The notes below the pieces were generated by a model. It was not told the origin of the DNA, ran no database searches, and was given only the letters and a program-made list of their open reading frames with translations. Below are positions 1 through 6,522 of a stretch of DNA of 11,357 nt, piece by piece; position 1 is the stretch's first letter; each line of letters opens with the position of its first letter. This DNA comes from Treponema sp. UBA4328 (GTDB lineage Bacteria > Spirochaetota > Spirochaetia > Treponematales > Treponemataceae), in assembly GCA_002394465.1 (NCBI GenBank), contig DGTU01000022.1, positions 1 through 11,357 on the forward strand, written 5' to 3'. Position numbers and translations under genes: made by a program.

Positions 1-832
1 CCGCGCTTATGCCGTCGATGACTACAACAACATCAGTGATATTTCTGAATATTCCGTCGTAATTGATGAATACAATTATTACATAGACAGTACGGCTCAG
101 GTAGATTATTCTGACGGCTCGCGTTCAAGACCGTTTACTACCTTCGGTCAGGCTGTCAGCGTAATCAATAAGGCAAGGTTTGCGCATTTTTATGTAAAGG
201 GACAACTCGTTCTTTCTGAAGGTGAAACCGTAATTTCTTCAAACTGCTCTTTTGCAGCAGCCGGAGATACAGCGGCTTCAATTATAATTCCTTCAAATTC
301 ATCGGTTGTAATCCGGAGCGCAAGTTTTGAAGCAGAAAACATTCTTTTTGAAAAAGAAAAAAATGATGCTGATGCCCGCAATTCACTGATGTTCGTGCTT
401 GAAAACTCAACGGCAAATTTTGACAGCTGTGAAATCGTTTCCGTCTTTTCAGAAAACGGAACAGGCTTTTCAATCAGAAATTCAGTCCTCAATTTCAGCG
501 GTACAAGGCTTACCGTTCAGTCTGATTCCTATGTCTGTGCAGTCAGTTCAAATGAATCAAAGGTTAATGCAAAAAATTCTTTCTTTACTGCGATTGCTCC
601 GACATGCGTTGATTTCAGCGTTACCGGAGGAAACCTCGACCTGAGGAACAGTGAATGCAGGGTTATAGGTCATCTTGGACGTATTGCTGAACTTACAAGA
701 GTAAATGCAAGAATCGTAAGCAATAAGTTTAACGGTGAATTTGATAAAAAACAGAAAAATCTTACCGCAGTATGGTGCGATGACAAAACTGTCCTGCTTG
801 AAGACAGGGAAAATCTTTCCGGCGGTTTTTAA
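1..832 (+). CDS. Right-handed beta-helix type surface/secreted protein, 3' part (5' end outside window)
   Basis: The frame starting at base 2 is open from the window edge to TAA at 830-832, giving the last 276 residues of a longer protein. The first ~20 residues (AVDDYNNISDISEY) look like the closing strand of a fibronectin-III or Ig-like domain. They are followed by YYIDSTAQVDYSDGSRSRPF then TTFGQAV (about residues 27-53). This matches the Asp-rich, G-S-x-x-x-P-F-x-T opening that precedes many right-handed parallel beta-helix domains of the DUF1565/pectate-lyase-like kind. The remainder is rich in short alternating hydrophobic strands with Asn/Ser turns (for example NSTANFDSCEIVSV), as expected for helix coils. 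No catalytic motif is visible. Treponemes carry several such surface or lipoprotein beta-helix proteins, so an envelope role is likely, but the signal peptide is not in view. rnhB starts 2 bp after the stop. Confidence 0.72.
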   Translation, partial: RAYAVDDYNNISDISEYSVVIDEYNYYIDSTAQVDYSDGSRSRPFTTFGQAVSVINKARFAHFYVKGQLVLSEGETVISSNCSFAAAGDTAASIIIPSNSSVVIRSASFEAENILFEKEKNDADARNSLMFVLENSTANFDSCEIVSVFSENGTGFSIRNSVLNFSGTRLTVQSDSYVCAVSSNESKVNAKNSFFTAIAPTCVDFSVTGGNLDLRNSECRVIGHLGRIAELTRVNARIVSNKFNGEFDKKQKNLTAVWCDDKTVLLEDRENLSGGF

Positions 833-834
833 CA

Positions 835-1440
835 ATGGAAGAACTGTTTTTTGACTGCGGACTTGATGAAGCGGGCAGGGGACCTCTTGCAGGCCCTGTT
901 ACTGCCGGCTGTGTAATCCTTCCTCCTGACTTTCCTCTTGAAATACTGAATGATTCCAAAAAATTAACGGAAAAAAAACGGATTGCTGCCGAAGCCGTTA
1001 TCAGGGAACGCGCATGCTGGGGGATTGGAATAGTCGATCACGAAACAATTGACAGAATGAATATCCTCAATGCAAGCCTTTATGCAATGAAGCTTGCCTA
1101 TGACATGATGATAATGAAATTCCCTGAATGGGCTGAAAAGCATTCAATTAAGGCTGGAAGTGATTTTGAAAGGCGTATAAACGCAGTTACGGACGGAACT
1201 TTCTGTCCTGAAATTTCATGTAATGTAAGGTGTGAACCCAAGGCTGACGGGAAGTATCCGTGCGTAATGGCTGCAAGTATAATTGCAAAAGTTTACAGGG
1301 ACAGACTGATGGAAGAATACGACAGACTGTACCCTGAATACGGCTATAAAAAGCACAAGGGATATCCGACTAAGGCACACCGTGAAGTCTGTCACAGAAT
1401 CGGCCCCAGTCCTATCCAGCGGCTTTCGTTTAATTATTAG
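835..1440 (+). CDS. rnhB: Ribonuclease HII
   Basis: This enzyme cleaves the RNA strand of RNA-DNA hybrids and nicks at single ribonucleotides misincorporated in DNA, so it works in genome maintenance in the cytoplasm. The 201-residue protein opens with the family signature LDEAGRGPLAGPV (D11 and E12 are metal ligands), then NDSKKL at 39-44, VTDG with D120, KADGKYP with D138, and ASIIAKVYRD at 147-156. The C-terminal YGYKKHKGYPT block (169-179) is also typical. All four acidic metal ligands (D11, E12, D120, D138) are present. A charged stretch of roughly 20-25 residues before VTDG (about 97-116) makes it slightly longer than E. coli RnhB in that region. The ATG lies 2 bp after the preceding stop with no good Shine-Dalgarno sequence, suggesting translational coupling to the beta-helix gene. 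It ends tail-to-tail, one base from the minus-strand PUR gene. Confidence 0.97.
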   Translation: MEELFFDCGLDEAGRGPLAGPVTAGCVILPPDFPLEILNDSKKLTEKKRIAAEAVIRERACWGIGIVDHETIDRMNILNASLYAMKLAYDMMIMKFPEWAEKHSIKAGSDFERRINAVTDGTFCPEISCNVRCEPKADGKYPCVMAASIIAKVYRDRLMEEYDRLYPEYGYKKHKGYPTKAHREVCHRIGPSPIQRLSFNY

Positions 1441-1441
1441 A

Positions 1442-1855
1442 TTACTCTTCTTCTGATGAATCTTTCTTAGATTTGATGTGAATTACTTTTCCGGTACGCT
1501 TGATACCGTCGTCTTTCTTTGCTTCCGGAGAATTCTTCTTTTTGTAGACAAGCTTTTCATTTGCACCGTGTCCGAATTTAGCTTCTTTTGCTGCTTTCTT
1601 TTCTGCACGTGCCTTAGCCCTTGCCTTGCGGTCCTTTTCGATGAATTTTACTGCTTCATCAAGTCCTGAAAAAACTTTCTGCATGTCTTCAGCAAAAATG
1701 CAGACCTGATGGCGTTCAGAATCAAGTCCGTCTCCCTTTTTGCTCTCTACAATCTGCAGAAATACGTCACCGGCACGATTTTCCTTTACGTTAAAAAAAT
1801 AAGACCTGTTATCCAGTTGAACCTGATTAGTATAAAGCTCGCCGCGAATTCCCAT
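1442..1855 (-). CDS. PUR-domain (PurA-like, DUF3276) nucleic-acid-binding protein
   Basis: This 137-residue protein has one PUR repeat (about residues 4-74: GELYTNQVQLDNRSYFFNV to LDEAVKFIEK) followed by a very basic tail. Tail residues ~75-137 are rich in Lys, Arg and Ala and end in an acidic EEE. The layout fits the small bacterial PUR proteins of spirochaetes and Bacteroidetes. The Borrelia relative BpuR binds DNA and RNA and acts as a post-transcriptional and transcriptional regulator, so a similar cytoplasmic nucleic-acid-binding role is inferred. Start choice: the frame extends upstream to a GTG at 1867-1865, but GAGGG (1865-1861) sits 5 bases before ATG 1855. A TATAAT box at 1877-1872 would place the transcript start near 1865. 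Both favour ATG 1855 and exclude the GTG. It is transcribed divergently from clpP and converges on rnhB. Confidence 0.85.
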   Translation of the reverse strand: MGIRGELYTNQVQLDNRSYFFNVKENRAGDVFLQIVESKKGDGLDSERHQVCIFAEDMQKVFSGLDEAVKFIEKDRKARAKARAEKKAAKEAKFGHGANEKLVYKKKNSPEAKKDDGIKRTGKVIHIKSKKDSSEEE

Positions 1856-1860
1856 GTTTT

Positions 1861-1865
1861 CCCTC
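1861..1865 (-). promoter_or_regulatory. Shine-Dalgarno deciding the PUR gene start
   Basis: GAGGG on the minus strand lies 5 bases upstream of ATG 1855. It overlaps the alternative GTG codon (1867-1865), so the two starts cannot both be served. The ATG is the better choice. Confidence 0.7.
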
Positions 1866-1871
1866 ACTAGT

Positions 1872-1877
1872 ATTATA
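1872..1877 (-). promoter_or_regulatory. Probable -10 box for the PUR gene
   Basis: A perfect TATAAT on the minus strand (1877 to 1872) lies about 17 bases before the chosen ATG. It would give a transcript start near 1865 and a leader of about 10 bases that just contains the ribosome binding site. No convincing -35 hexamer is seen at 16-18 bp spacing, so this is a tentative assignment. Confidence 0.45.
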
Positions 1878-1950
1878 TTTTACAAGACATTTTACAGTTT
1901 TTATAAAATAAACACAATGAGGAGAGACGCTTCCACCGTTTGTTTTTTAG

Positions 1951-1979
1951 TTGTCAGAGTGCTTAAAAATTACTATATT
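1951..1979 (+). promoter_or_regulatory. Sigma-70-type promoter of the clpP operon
   Basis: TTGTCA (1951-1956, 5 of 6 to the -35 consensus) is followed after exactly 17 bp by TATATT (1974-1979, 5 of 6 to the -10 consensus). The expected transcript start near 1986 leaves a leader of about 26 bases before ATG 2012. A second TATAAT at 1997-2002 has no matching -35 and would give an almost leaderless transcript, so it is the weaker candidate. The remaining intergenic bases (1878-1950) hold nothing else I can recognise. Confidence 0.6.
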
Positions 1980-2011
1980 TAAAGTGTATTTTATTATATA
2001 ATAGGTCAATT

Positions 2012-2605
2012 ATGAGCACAATTTTTAACGAAAAAGAATCTAAAAAAGAGGGGCAGACTGATTCCCTTTCTGAAAAATTCCTTAAGACACGTCAGATCAT
2101 TTTAAGCGGTGCAATCGATGAGGAAAACGCTGCAAAAGTAATTCAGCAGCTCCTTCTTCTTGAGGCTGACAGTGACAAGCCTATCTATATCTATATAGAC
2201 TCACCCGGCGGATCAATTGATTCAGGATTCGGTATTTATGATGTAATCCGCTTTATCAATGCTCCGGTTTATACAATCGGAACCGGACTTATTGCAAGCA
2301 TGGGTTCAATAATCCTTCTTTCCGTTCCAAAGGAGAGGCGTCTTGCACTTCCGAACAGCCATTACCTCATTCATCAGCCGTTAATCAGCGGAGTTGCACG
2401 CGGTGTTACGACTGACATTAACATTCAGGCTGAGGAAATTGCAAAGTCAAAGCAGAAGCTTATTAAACTTATTGCTGATGAAACCGGTAAATCTGTAAAA
2501 CAGGTTGAGCAGGACTGTGACAGGGATCACTGGCTGACTGCTGAAGAAGCCCTTGAATATGGACTTGTAAGCAGGATTATTTCAAAGCGTTCAGAACTTA
2601 ACTAG
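2012..2605 (+). CDS. clpP: ATP-dependent Clp protease proteolytic subunit ClpP (orphan locus)
   Basis: This is the serine peptidase subunit that forms the two-ring tetradecameric chamber fed by Clp ATPases, for cytoplasmic protein turnover. The 197-residue length is normal for the family. The catalytic triad is intact: S96 in GLIASMGS, H121 in HYLIHQP and D172 in DCDRDHW. The oxyanion-hole glycines are in DSPGGSID (63-70), and the C-terminal ALEYGLVSRII is typical. The segment after the catalytic His is two residues longer than in E. coli ClpP. The locus lacks the usual tig-clpP-clpX arrangement, so this is probably the second ClpP paralogue that treponemes carry. That is inferred from context only. 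The gene has its own promoter and heads a four-gene plus-strand operon. The ribosome binding site is weak (AGG at 2003-2005). Confidence 0.95.
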   Translation: MSTIFNEKESKKEGQTDSLSEKFLKTRQIILSGAIDEENAAKVIQQLLLLEADSDKPIYIYIDSPGGSIDSGFGIYDVIRFINAPVYTIGTGLIASMGSIILLSVPKERRLALPNSHYLIHQPLISGVARGVTTDINIQAEEIAKSKQKLIKLIADETGKSVKQVEQDCDRDHWLTAEEALEYGLVSRIISKRSELN

Positions 2606-2608
2606 AAG

Positions 2609-3505
2609 ATGGTTTTTGAACTGACAGATTCCCTTACTGACAGGATTATTTTTGCAATGGAGGACCAGAACGAAAATCTGGCCCTTGATGCTTCGAATCT
2701 TTCTTTTGTCAGTGCAGAATCTGCAGATGAAGAAAATATTTATACGCTTCCTTTCTGGGGAGGCGAAAACGGATACAGGCTTCTTGAGGATTTTACTTCG
2801 GGACTGAAAAACGAAAAGGTTTATTCATCGCTGCGGAAAATTCTTACGGAAGGAAGGGGGGTGTTCAGGAACTTTAAAAATGAGTTAAAAAAATATCCAG
2901 AGATTGAGCATGGCTTTTATATTTATAAAGAAAATGCCATGAAAGTCATCGTAATGGATTGGTACAACGCGCTTCGTGAAAGCTGGGGTCTTGAAAAACT
3001 GGATTATGATATTGAAGAATATCAGGATCTCGTTCTGGAAGACTTTATCTTCGACGAGTACAATTACACCAGAGACAATAATTGTATTGCAGAAATTGTA
3101 GGCGCAGAGGCAGAAAGACTTGGAGAAGAGCTTCCGGTAGAGTTCTCCCTGCAGGCAAAAGACTTATGGTTGAGCCAGTTTGCAGACATATCAGGGGACA
3201 GTGTGAACGGTTTTGTATGCCGCACTTTATCAGAAGAGTTTGCCGGATGTATTTTATTTTCTCTATGCCCGTCTCCTTCTACAGCCTCAGCAAAATTAAC
3301 AGGGCTTGTAGTTGCAGAAAATTACCGCGGACTTGGAATTGCAAAAGAATTAGTTGAAAAATGCATTTCTTCGCTGCGCGCGAAAGGTATTAGCTGGCTT
3401 TTAATTGCCGCAAATTTTATTCCGCTGATCCTTGAACCTTTATTCGACAGACTCGGATTTAAGAAAATGGGAAATGTTTATGCAGCGGATCTGACAAAAT
3501 TATAA
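2609..3505 (+). CDS. UPF0158-like N-terminal domain fused to a GNAT N-acetyltransferase
   Basis: This 298-residue protein has two recognisable parts. Residues ~1-130 resemble the UPF0158 family of unknown function, with the characteristic block LRKILTEGRGVFRNFKNEL (75-93) followed by WYNALRESWGLEKLDY (118-133). Residues ~160-298 are GNAT-like. LTGLVVAENYRGLGIAKEL (230-248) contains the acetyl-CoA pyrophosphate-binding signature R-x-x-G-x-A (R240, G243, A245). PLFDRLGFKKMG (277-288) is the usual closing strand. It should therefore transfer an acyl group from acyl-CoA to an unknown amine. The start is 3 bp after the clpP stop with only a weak AGAAG upstream, so coupling to clpP is likely. It is followed by the RNA-binding protein gene after 28 bp. 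The pairing with clpP is suggestive of a joint protein-fate role, but that is inference. Confidence 0.8.
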   Translation: MVFELTDSLTDRIIFAMEDQNENLALDASNLSFVSAESADEENIYTLPFWGGENGYRLLEDFTSGLKNEKVYSSLRKILTEGRGVFRNFKNELKKYPEIEHGFYIYKENAMKVIVMDWYNALRESWGLEKLDYDIEEYQDLVLEDFIFDEYNYTRDNNCIAEIVGAEAERLGEELPVEFSLQAKDLWLSQFADISGDSVNGFVCRTLSEEFAGCILFSLCPSPSTASAKLTGLVVAENYRGLGIAKELVEKCISSLRAKGISWLLIAANFIPLILEPLFDRLGFKKMGNVYAADLTKL

Positions 3506-3533
3506 TTTATTATTTTAAAAGGAGTTTAGCATC

Positions 3534-4334
3534 ATGGCTTTCAGACGTAATTTTGACCTTGATATGGATAAGGTCGCAGCTTATCTTAAGGATGTTGTTT
3601 CAAGAGTTGAGGCAAATCCGGAGTATTATGAGGAACTCAGAAAAGTATTTAAAAGCAATGTTCCCCTTACACGCCGTTCATGGGTAGCTGCATATTTGAT
3701 TAAACAGGCTTCAGGTGCAATTGCACACTTTAATCCTAATTTCAGAAAATATGACGAGAATCATTCCCGCCGTGAATCAAGGGAAGATTTCAGAAGGGGA
3801 AGATATGATTCATCATCTTCTTCAGACTCAGAAACTTCAGAAAAACACGAAAGAACACCACGCATTGCAATTCCGGAAGATATGGCTGAAACTGTATTTG
3901 TCGGAGTCGGCAAAAACCGCCGTGTTTATCCGCGCGATATCGTAGGAATGTTCACAAACGTTGCTGGAATCGAAAAAGACAGAATCGGTGACATCCGCGT
4001 ACTTGCTAACTATTCATTCGTTCAGCTTTACAAGGAAGATGCAGAAAAAGTAATCAATGCACTCAATGATTACGATTACCGCGGACGCAAACTCAGTGTA
4101 AGCTATTCACGCCAGAAGGATGAAAATAATGAAGCTGCTTCAGAATCAACATTCACAGAGCGTGTTCCAGATGTAGAAAATACAACTGCTCCACACGAGG
4201 ACAGCTACACAACAACTACAACTGATACAATGGCACAGCAGGCTGCTTTTGCCGCAGCACAGTCAGAAATGACTGATGAAGAAATTCTTGCTGCACGCGC
4301 TCCGCGCTCAAGTTCAACTGCTGACATTCAGTAA
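3534..4334 (+). CDS. DbpA-type RNA-binding domain protein without a helicase core
   Basis: Residues ~119-191 (ETVFVGVGKNRRVYPRDI to RGRKLSVSYS) match the RRM-like C-terminal domain that targets the DEAD-box helicase DbpA to 23S rRNA hairpin 92. Visible hallmarks are VFVGVGKNRRVYPRDIVGM, GIEKDRIGDIRVL and NYSFVQLYKEDAEKVINAL. No DEAD-box motifs occur anywhere in the 266 residues, so the domain is used on its own. The N-terminal ~75 residues are a predicted helical segment of unknown role. A Ser-rich acidic linker (SSSSSDSETSEKHE, 93-106) precedes the RRM, and a Thr/Ala-rich low-complexity tail (TTTTTDTMAQQAAFAAA) follows it. RNA binding, perhaps of rRNA or mRNA in the cytoplasm, is inferred. 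The start is well supported: AAAAGGAG at 3517-3524 lies 9 bp before ATG 3534, the strongest ribosome binding site in this operon. Confidence 0.86.
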   Translation: MAFRRNFDLDMDKVAAYLKDVVSRVEANPEYYEELRKVFKSNVPLTRRSWVAAYLIKQASGAIAHFNPNFRKYDENHSRRESREDFRRGRYDSSSSSDSETSEKHERTPRIAIPEDMAETVFVGVGKNRRVYPRDIVGMFTNVAGIEKDRIGDIRVLANYSFVQLYKEDAEKVINALNDYDYRGRKLSVSYSRQKDENNEAASESTFTERVPDVENTTAPHEDSYTTTTTDTMAQQAAFAAAQSEMTDEEILAARAPRSSSTADIQ

Positions 4335-4336
4335 TT

Positions 4337-5020
4337 GTGAAAGTTACAGGCACAGGCCCTTTCGGCGTAAATACACTTACTGTTCCTCTTTGTGATGGAT
4401 ATGTTTTTATTGTCGATCCGGCCTGCTGCGAATACTGCGGAGATGAGGATGTTATTACTGACTGGCTCAAAGATAACTCCCTCATTCCAGCCGCAGTTAT
4501 CCTGACTCATGGTCACTTTGATCATGTGGCAGGATTAAAATCCCTCCGGAAATCTTATCCTGACATTCCTGTTTTAATCCATAGAGAAGATTCAGATATG
4601 ATAGGCCCTGACAGCAGGATCCTGCAGTCTAAAGACCTTTCACTTATGGGCTTTTTTGATTTCATTCCTTCCGTTTCGGATCTTCCTGCTGCAGACGGTT
4701 TCCTTGAAGACGGTAAGACGCCGGCTGATTCATTCAATTTTAACCTTCCCGAGAAGGTTATTGCGTCCATTGCTGAGTGGAAAGTTATTCATACTCCGGG
4801 ACATACAAAAGGAAGCGTATGCCTTTATAATGACAGACAGAAGCTTCTTATAAGCGGAGACACTCTTTTTTACATGAGCTGGGGAAGAACGGATTTAACC
4901 GGTGGAAGTGAAACTGAAATGCGCTCAAGTTTAAGGCGTCTTCGTGAATGTATTTCGCCTGATGCGCTTGTCTATCCCGGGCATGACCGTTTCGCCTTTA
5001 AAATGTCTGAAAATTATTAA
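4337..5020 (+). CDS. MBL-fold metallo-hydrolase (glyoxalase II-like)
   Basis: This 227-residue cytoplasmic metallo-beta-lactamase-fold hydrolase belongs to the glyoxalase II / YcbL branch. All metal ligands are present: THGHFDH (H58, H60, D62, H63), TPGHTKGS (H156), SGDTLF (D175) and YPGHD (H216). The GDTLFYMSWGRTDLTGG block (174-190) is typical of hydroxyacylglutathione-hydrolase-like members. There is no long C-terminal substrate domain of the full-length GloB type, so the thioester substrate cannot be named. The start is a GTG 2 bp after the previous stop. No in-frame ATG occurs before residue 88, and the N-terminal strand beginning KVTGTGPFGVNTL is needed for the fold, so GTG is accepted. 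It is the last gene of the clpP operon and converges on the phosphoesterase gene with 6 bp between the stops. Confidence 0.9.
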   Translation: MKVTGTGPFGVNTLTVPLCDGYVFIVDPACCEYCGDEDVITDWLKDNSLIPAAVILTHGHFDHVAGLKSLRKSYPDIPVLIHREDSDMIGPDSRILQSKDLSLMGFFDFIPSVSDLPAADGFLEDGKTPADSFNFNLPEKVIASIAEWKVIHTPGHTKGSVCLYNDRQKLLISGDTLFYMSWGRTDLTGGSETEMRSSLRRLRECISPDALVYPGHDRFAFKMSENY

Positions 5021-5026
5021 AATTAA

Positions 5027-5680
5027 TCACCACAGAAGGTTTAGTTCACCGACAGGCGGATTGAACAGATTGAATATTATCGACCGGTCTTTACCGGCTT
5101 TCATTTCGTAGTAGTTGTAATCTATTTTTTTGCTCTGTTTATCGAGGCTTACAATTGCAAAGGTATGAGGCATTCCGCCCCTTGGCCTTGCGCAGCTTCC
5201 CGGATTAAGAAGCGTGATTCCGTACCGTGTCTGTACATTTGCTATGTGCGTATGTCCAAAAAGAACGAGGCTTGCACTGTGGACAATTGAAGCGTCATAA
5301 AGATAATCCATTCCGTAGTAAACGTCATACTCATGTCCGTGGGTCATGTAAACATTCATTCCGCATAATTTAAATGACATGTCCATCGGAACATTCACTG
5401 TTTCTGAACTGTATCTGTATGAGCTTTCGTCACCGTTTCCGCGGACTATGTAAATCGTCTTTGGAATGCAGGTCATCAGTTCCTGGTCGTGTTCAGCCTG
5501 TTCAAGAAGTGATAATAAATCTTCGATTCCGTCACCGCAGAAGCACAGCACGGAACACATCGAACCGAAGCGGGTGAGTATCGCTTCAAGCGTCCTTGAA
5601 CTTCCGTGAGAATCTGATACGGCAAGAATCTTAATTTTGTCCGTTTCTTCAGTGACGGCCGGATTGATCTTTATCTGCAT
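5027..5680 (-). CDS. YfcE/MJ0936-type metallophosphoesterase
   Basis: This 217-residue calcineurin-like phosphoesterase is likely cytoplasmic. The dinuclear metal motifs are all visible in order: VSDSHG (D23, H25), CGDG (D50), RGNGD (N82), MTHGHEY (H114, H116) and FGHTHIA (H143, H145). The late LLNPGSCARPRGG block (157-169) is characteristic of the small YfcE/YsnB phosphodiesterase group. Such proteins hydrolyse phosphodiester model substrates in vitro, but the cellular substrate is generally unknown. The N-terminus is about 15 residues longer than the usual start near KIKILAVSDSHG. Because the ATG shares its A with the preceding lipoprotein stop (TAATG at 5682-5678), that start is favoured and translation is probably coupled. 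Confidence 0.9.
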   Translation of the reverse strand: MQIKINPAVTEETDKIKILAVSDSHGSSRTLEAILTRFGSMCSVLCFCGDGIEDLLSLLEQAEHDQELMTCIPKTIYIVRGNGDESSYRYSSETVNVPMDMSFKLCGMNVYMTHGHEYDVYYGMDYLYDASIVHSASLVLFGHTHIANVQTRYGITLLNPGSCARPRGGMPHTFAIVSLDKQSKKIDYNYYEMKAGKDRSIIFNLFNPPVGELNLLW

Positions 5681-6432
5681 TACTCGAAAATAAAATGTTT
5701 TATCGACTTTAAGCCAGTTTCGCTGTCGTGATAGTAACTGAGGATTTTTTCCTGTTCAACTATGTCGGAAACATAATCCTTCAGCTCTGGTCCTGACGGA
5801 ACTTTACCGCGGGAAGAAATAATTTTATTTACCGAATTGATTATAAGAAGGTCAGGGTTAAAGTTCTGAATGGAAGCTGCTTCTTCAGAATCCATGTCGC
5901 TGGCCTTGAGTGCATAATCAACTACAAAATCACTTGTTGCTTCTGATCCGAGAATGTCATCCTGCGGCATGAAAGAAAAAATCGGATAGAATTTATTTTC
6001 ACTTTCCATTCTGTCCTGAAGTTTTGCCAGCGGAATGTTCATGCCTTCCGGCGCACCGTAAACTATGATTCCTGCAAGCTCTGCTTCCTCGAGGTTTTCT
6101 GCAAGCTGGCTTATGCGTACAGGTCCGTGTGACTTGAAATCATCAGGGAAGAAATACAGCGTAATGAGGCCGTCTTTTTCTTCAGTTTTGATTCCGAAGT
6201 TCTGTTCCAGATCGGCCGTAATCCGTGCCCTGTCGTCTTCATTTTCATAGCCGTAGGCGAGTACGACACATATTGTTTTCCCTTTGATAAATGCCTTTTC
6301 TTCATCATCCATCTGCTTTATCTGCAGTGAAGACTGACCTGAATATTCTGCTCCCGAGTAATTTTTCTTTCTGCCTGAGCAGGAAACTAAAAGTGAAACC
6401 GTAATTAAAGGTAAAATTATTTTTCTGAACAT
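5680..6432 (-). CDS. Lipoprotein with a possible periplasmic-binding-protein-like fold
   Basis: A lipoprotein signal is clear: a short basic start (MFRK), a hydrophobic core to residue 17, then the lipobox LVS-C with C18 as the predicted lipidated cysteine. A Ser/Gly/Lys-rich linker (19-35) follows. The 250-residue protein has alternating strand and helix segments such as GKTICVVLAYGYEN (51-64), AGIIVYGAPEG (120-130), YPIFSFMPQDDIL (149-161) and DLLIINSVNKIISS (194-207). This Rossmann-like pattern resembles type I periplasmic binding proteins and related Treponema lipoproteins. I do not recognise a specific family, and no ligand can be named. No Shine-Dalgarno sequence is apparent before the ATG and no promoter is convincing in 6433-6464. 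It overlaps the phosphoesterase start by one base, so the two form an operon. Confidence 0.75.
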   Translation of the reverse strand: MFRKIILPLITVSLLVSCSGRKKNYSGAEYSGQSSLQIKQMDDEEKAFIKGKTICVVLAYGYENEDDRARITADLEQNFGIKTEEKDGLITLYFFPDDFKSHGPVRISQLAENLEEAELAGIIVYGAPEGMNIPLAKLQDRMESENKFYPIFSFMPQDDILGSEATSDFVVDYALKASDMDSEEAASIQNFNPDLLIINSVNKIISSRGKVPSGPELKDYVSDIVEQEKILSYYHDSETGLKSIKHFIFE

Positions 6433-6464
6433 AATGTGTATTTTATCAGTTTTAATGGATTATG

Positions 6465-6502
6465 AAAACAAAAAAAATCCGGCATCATATGAAGCCGGAT
6501 TT
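6465..6502 (-). terminator. Intrinsic terminator of the FecR/outer-membrane-protein operon
   Basis: AAATCCGGC (6475-6483) and GCCGGATTT (6494-6502) form a perfect 9-bp stem with a 10-base loop. Read on the minus strand, the stem is followed by a T-rich run (6474-6465, broken only by one G at 6469). It lies about 20 bases after the FecR gene stop, as expected for its rho-independent terminator. The plus-strand side lacks a T tract, so it is directional. Confidence 0.85.
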
Positions 6503-6522
6503 CTGTTCTTTGTGTCAGTAAC

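Noticed and set aside
1856..1867. GTG start for the PUR-domain protein at 1867
   Set aside because: The codon overlaps the GAGGG that serves ATG 1855 and lies at or above the predicted transcript start.
3501..3506. TATAAT between the GNAT and RNA-binding protein genes as an internal promoter
   Set aside because: There is no -35 hexamer at a usual distance and no extended -10 TG. It overlaps the GNAT stop region and could be chance in an AT-rich gap.
4741..4760. Inverted repeat TAACCTT/AAGGTTA inside the MBL gene as a terminator or regulatory hairpin
   Set aside because: It has only 7-bp arms, lies fully inside a coding region, has no T tract and has no sign of function.
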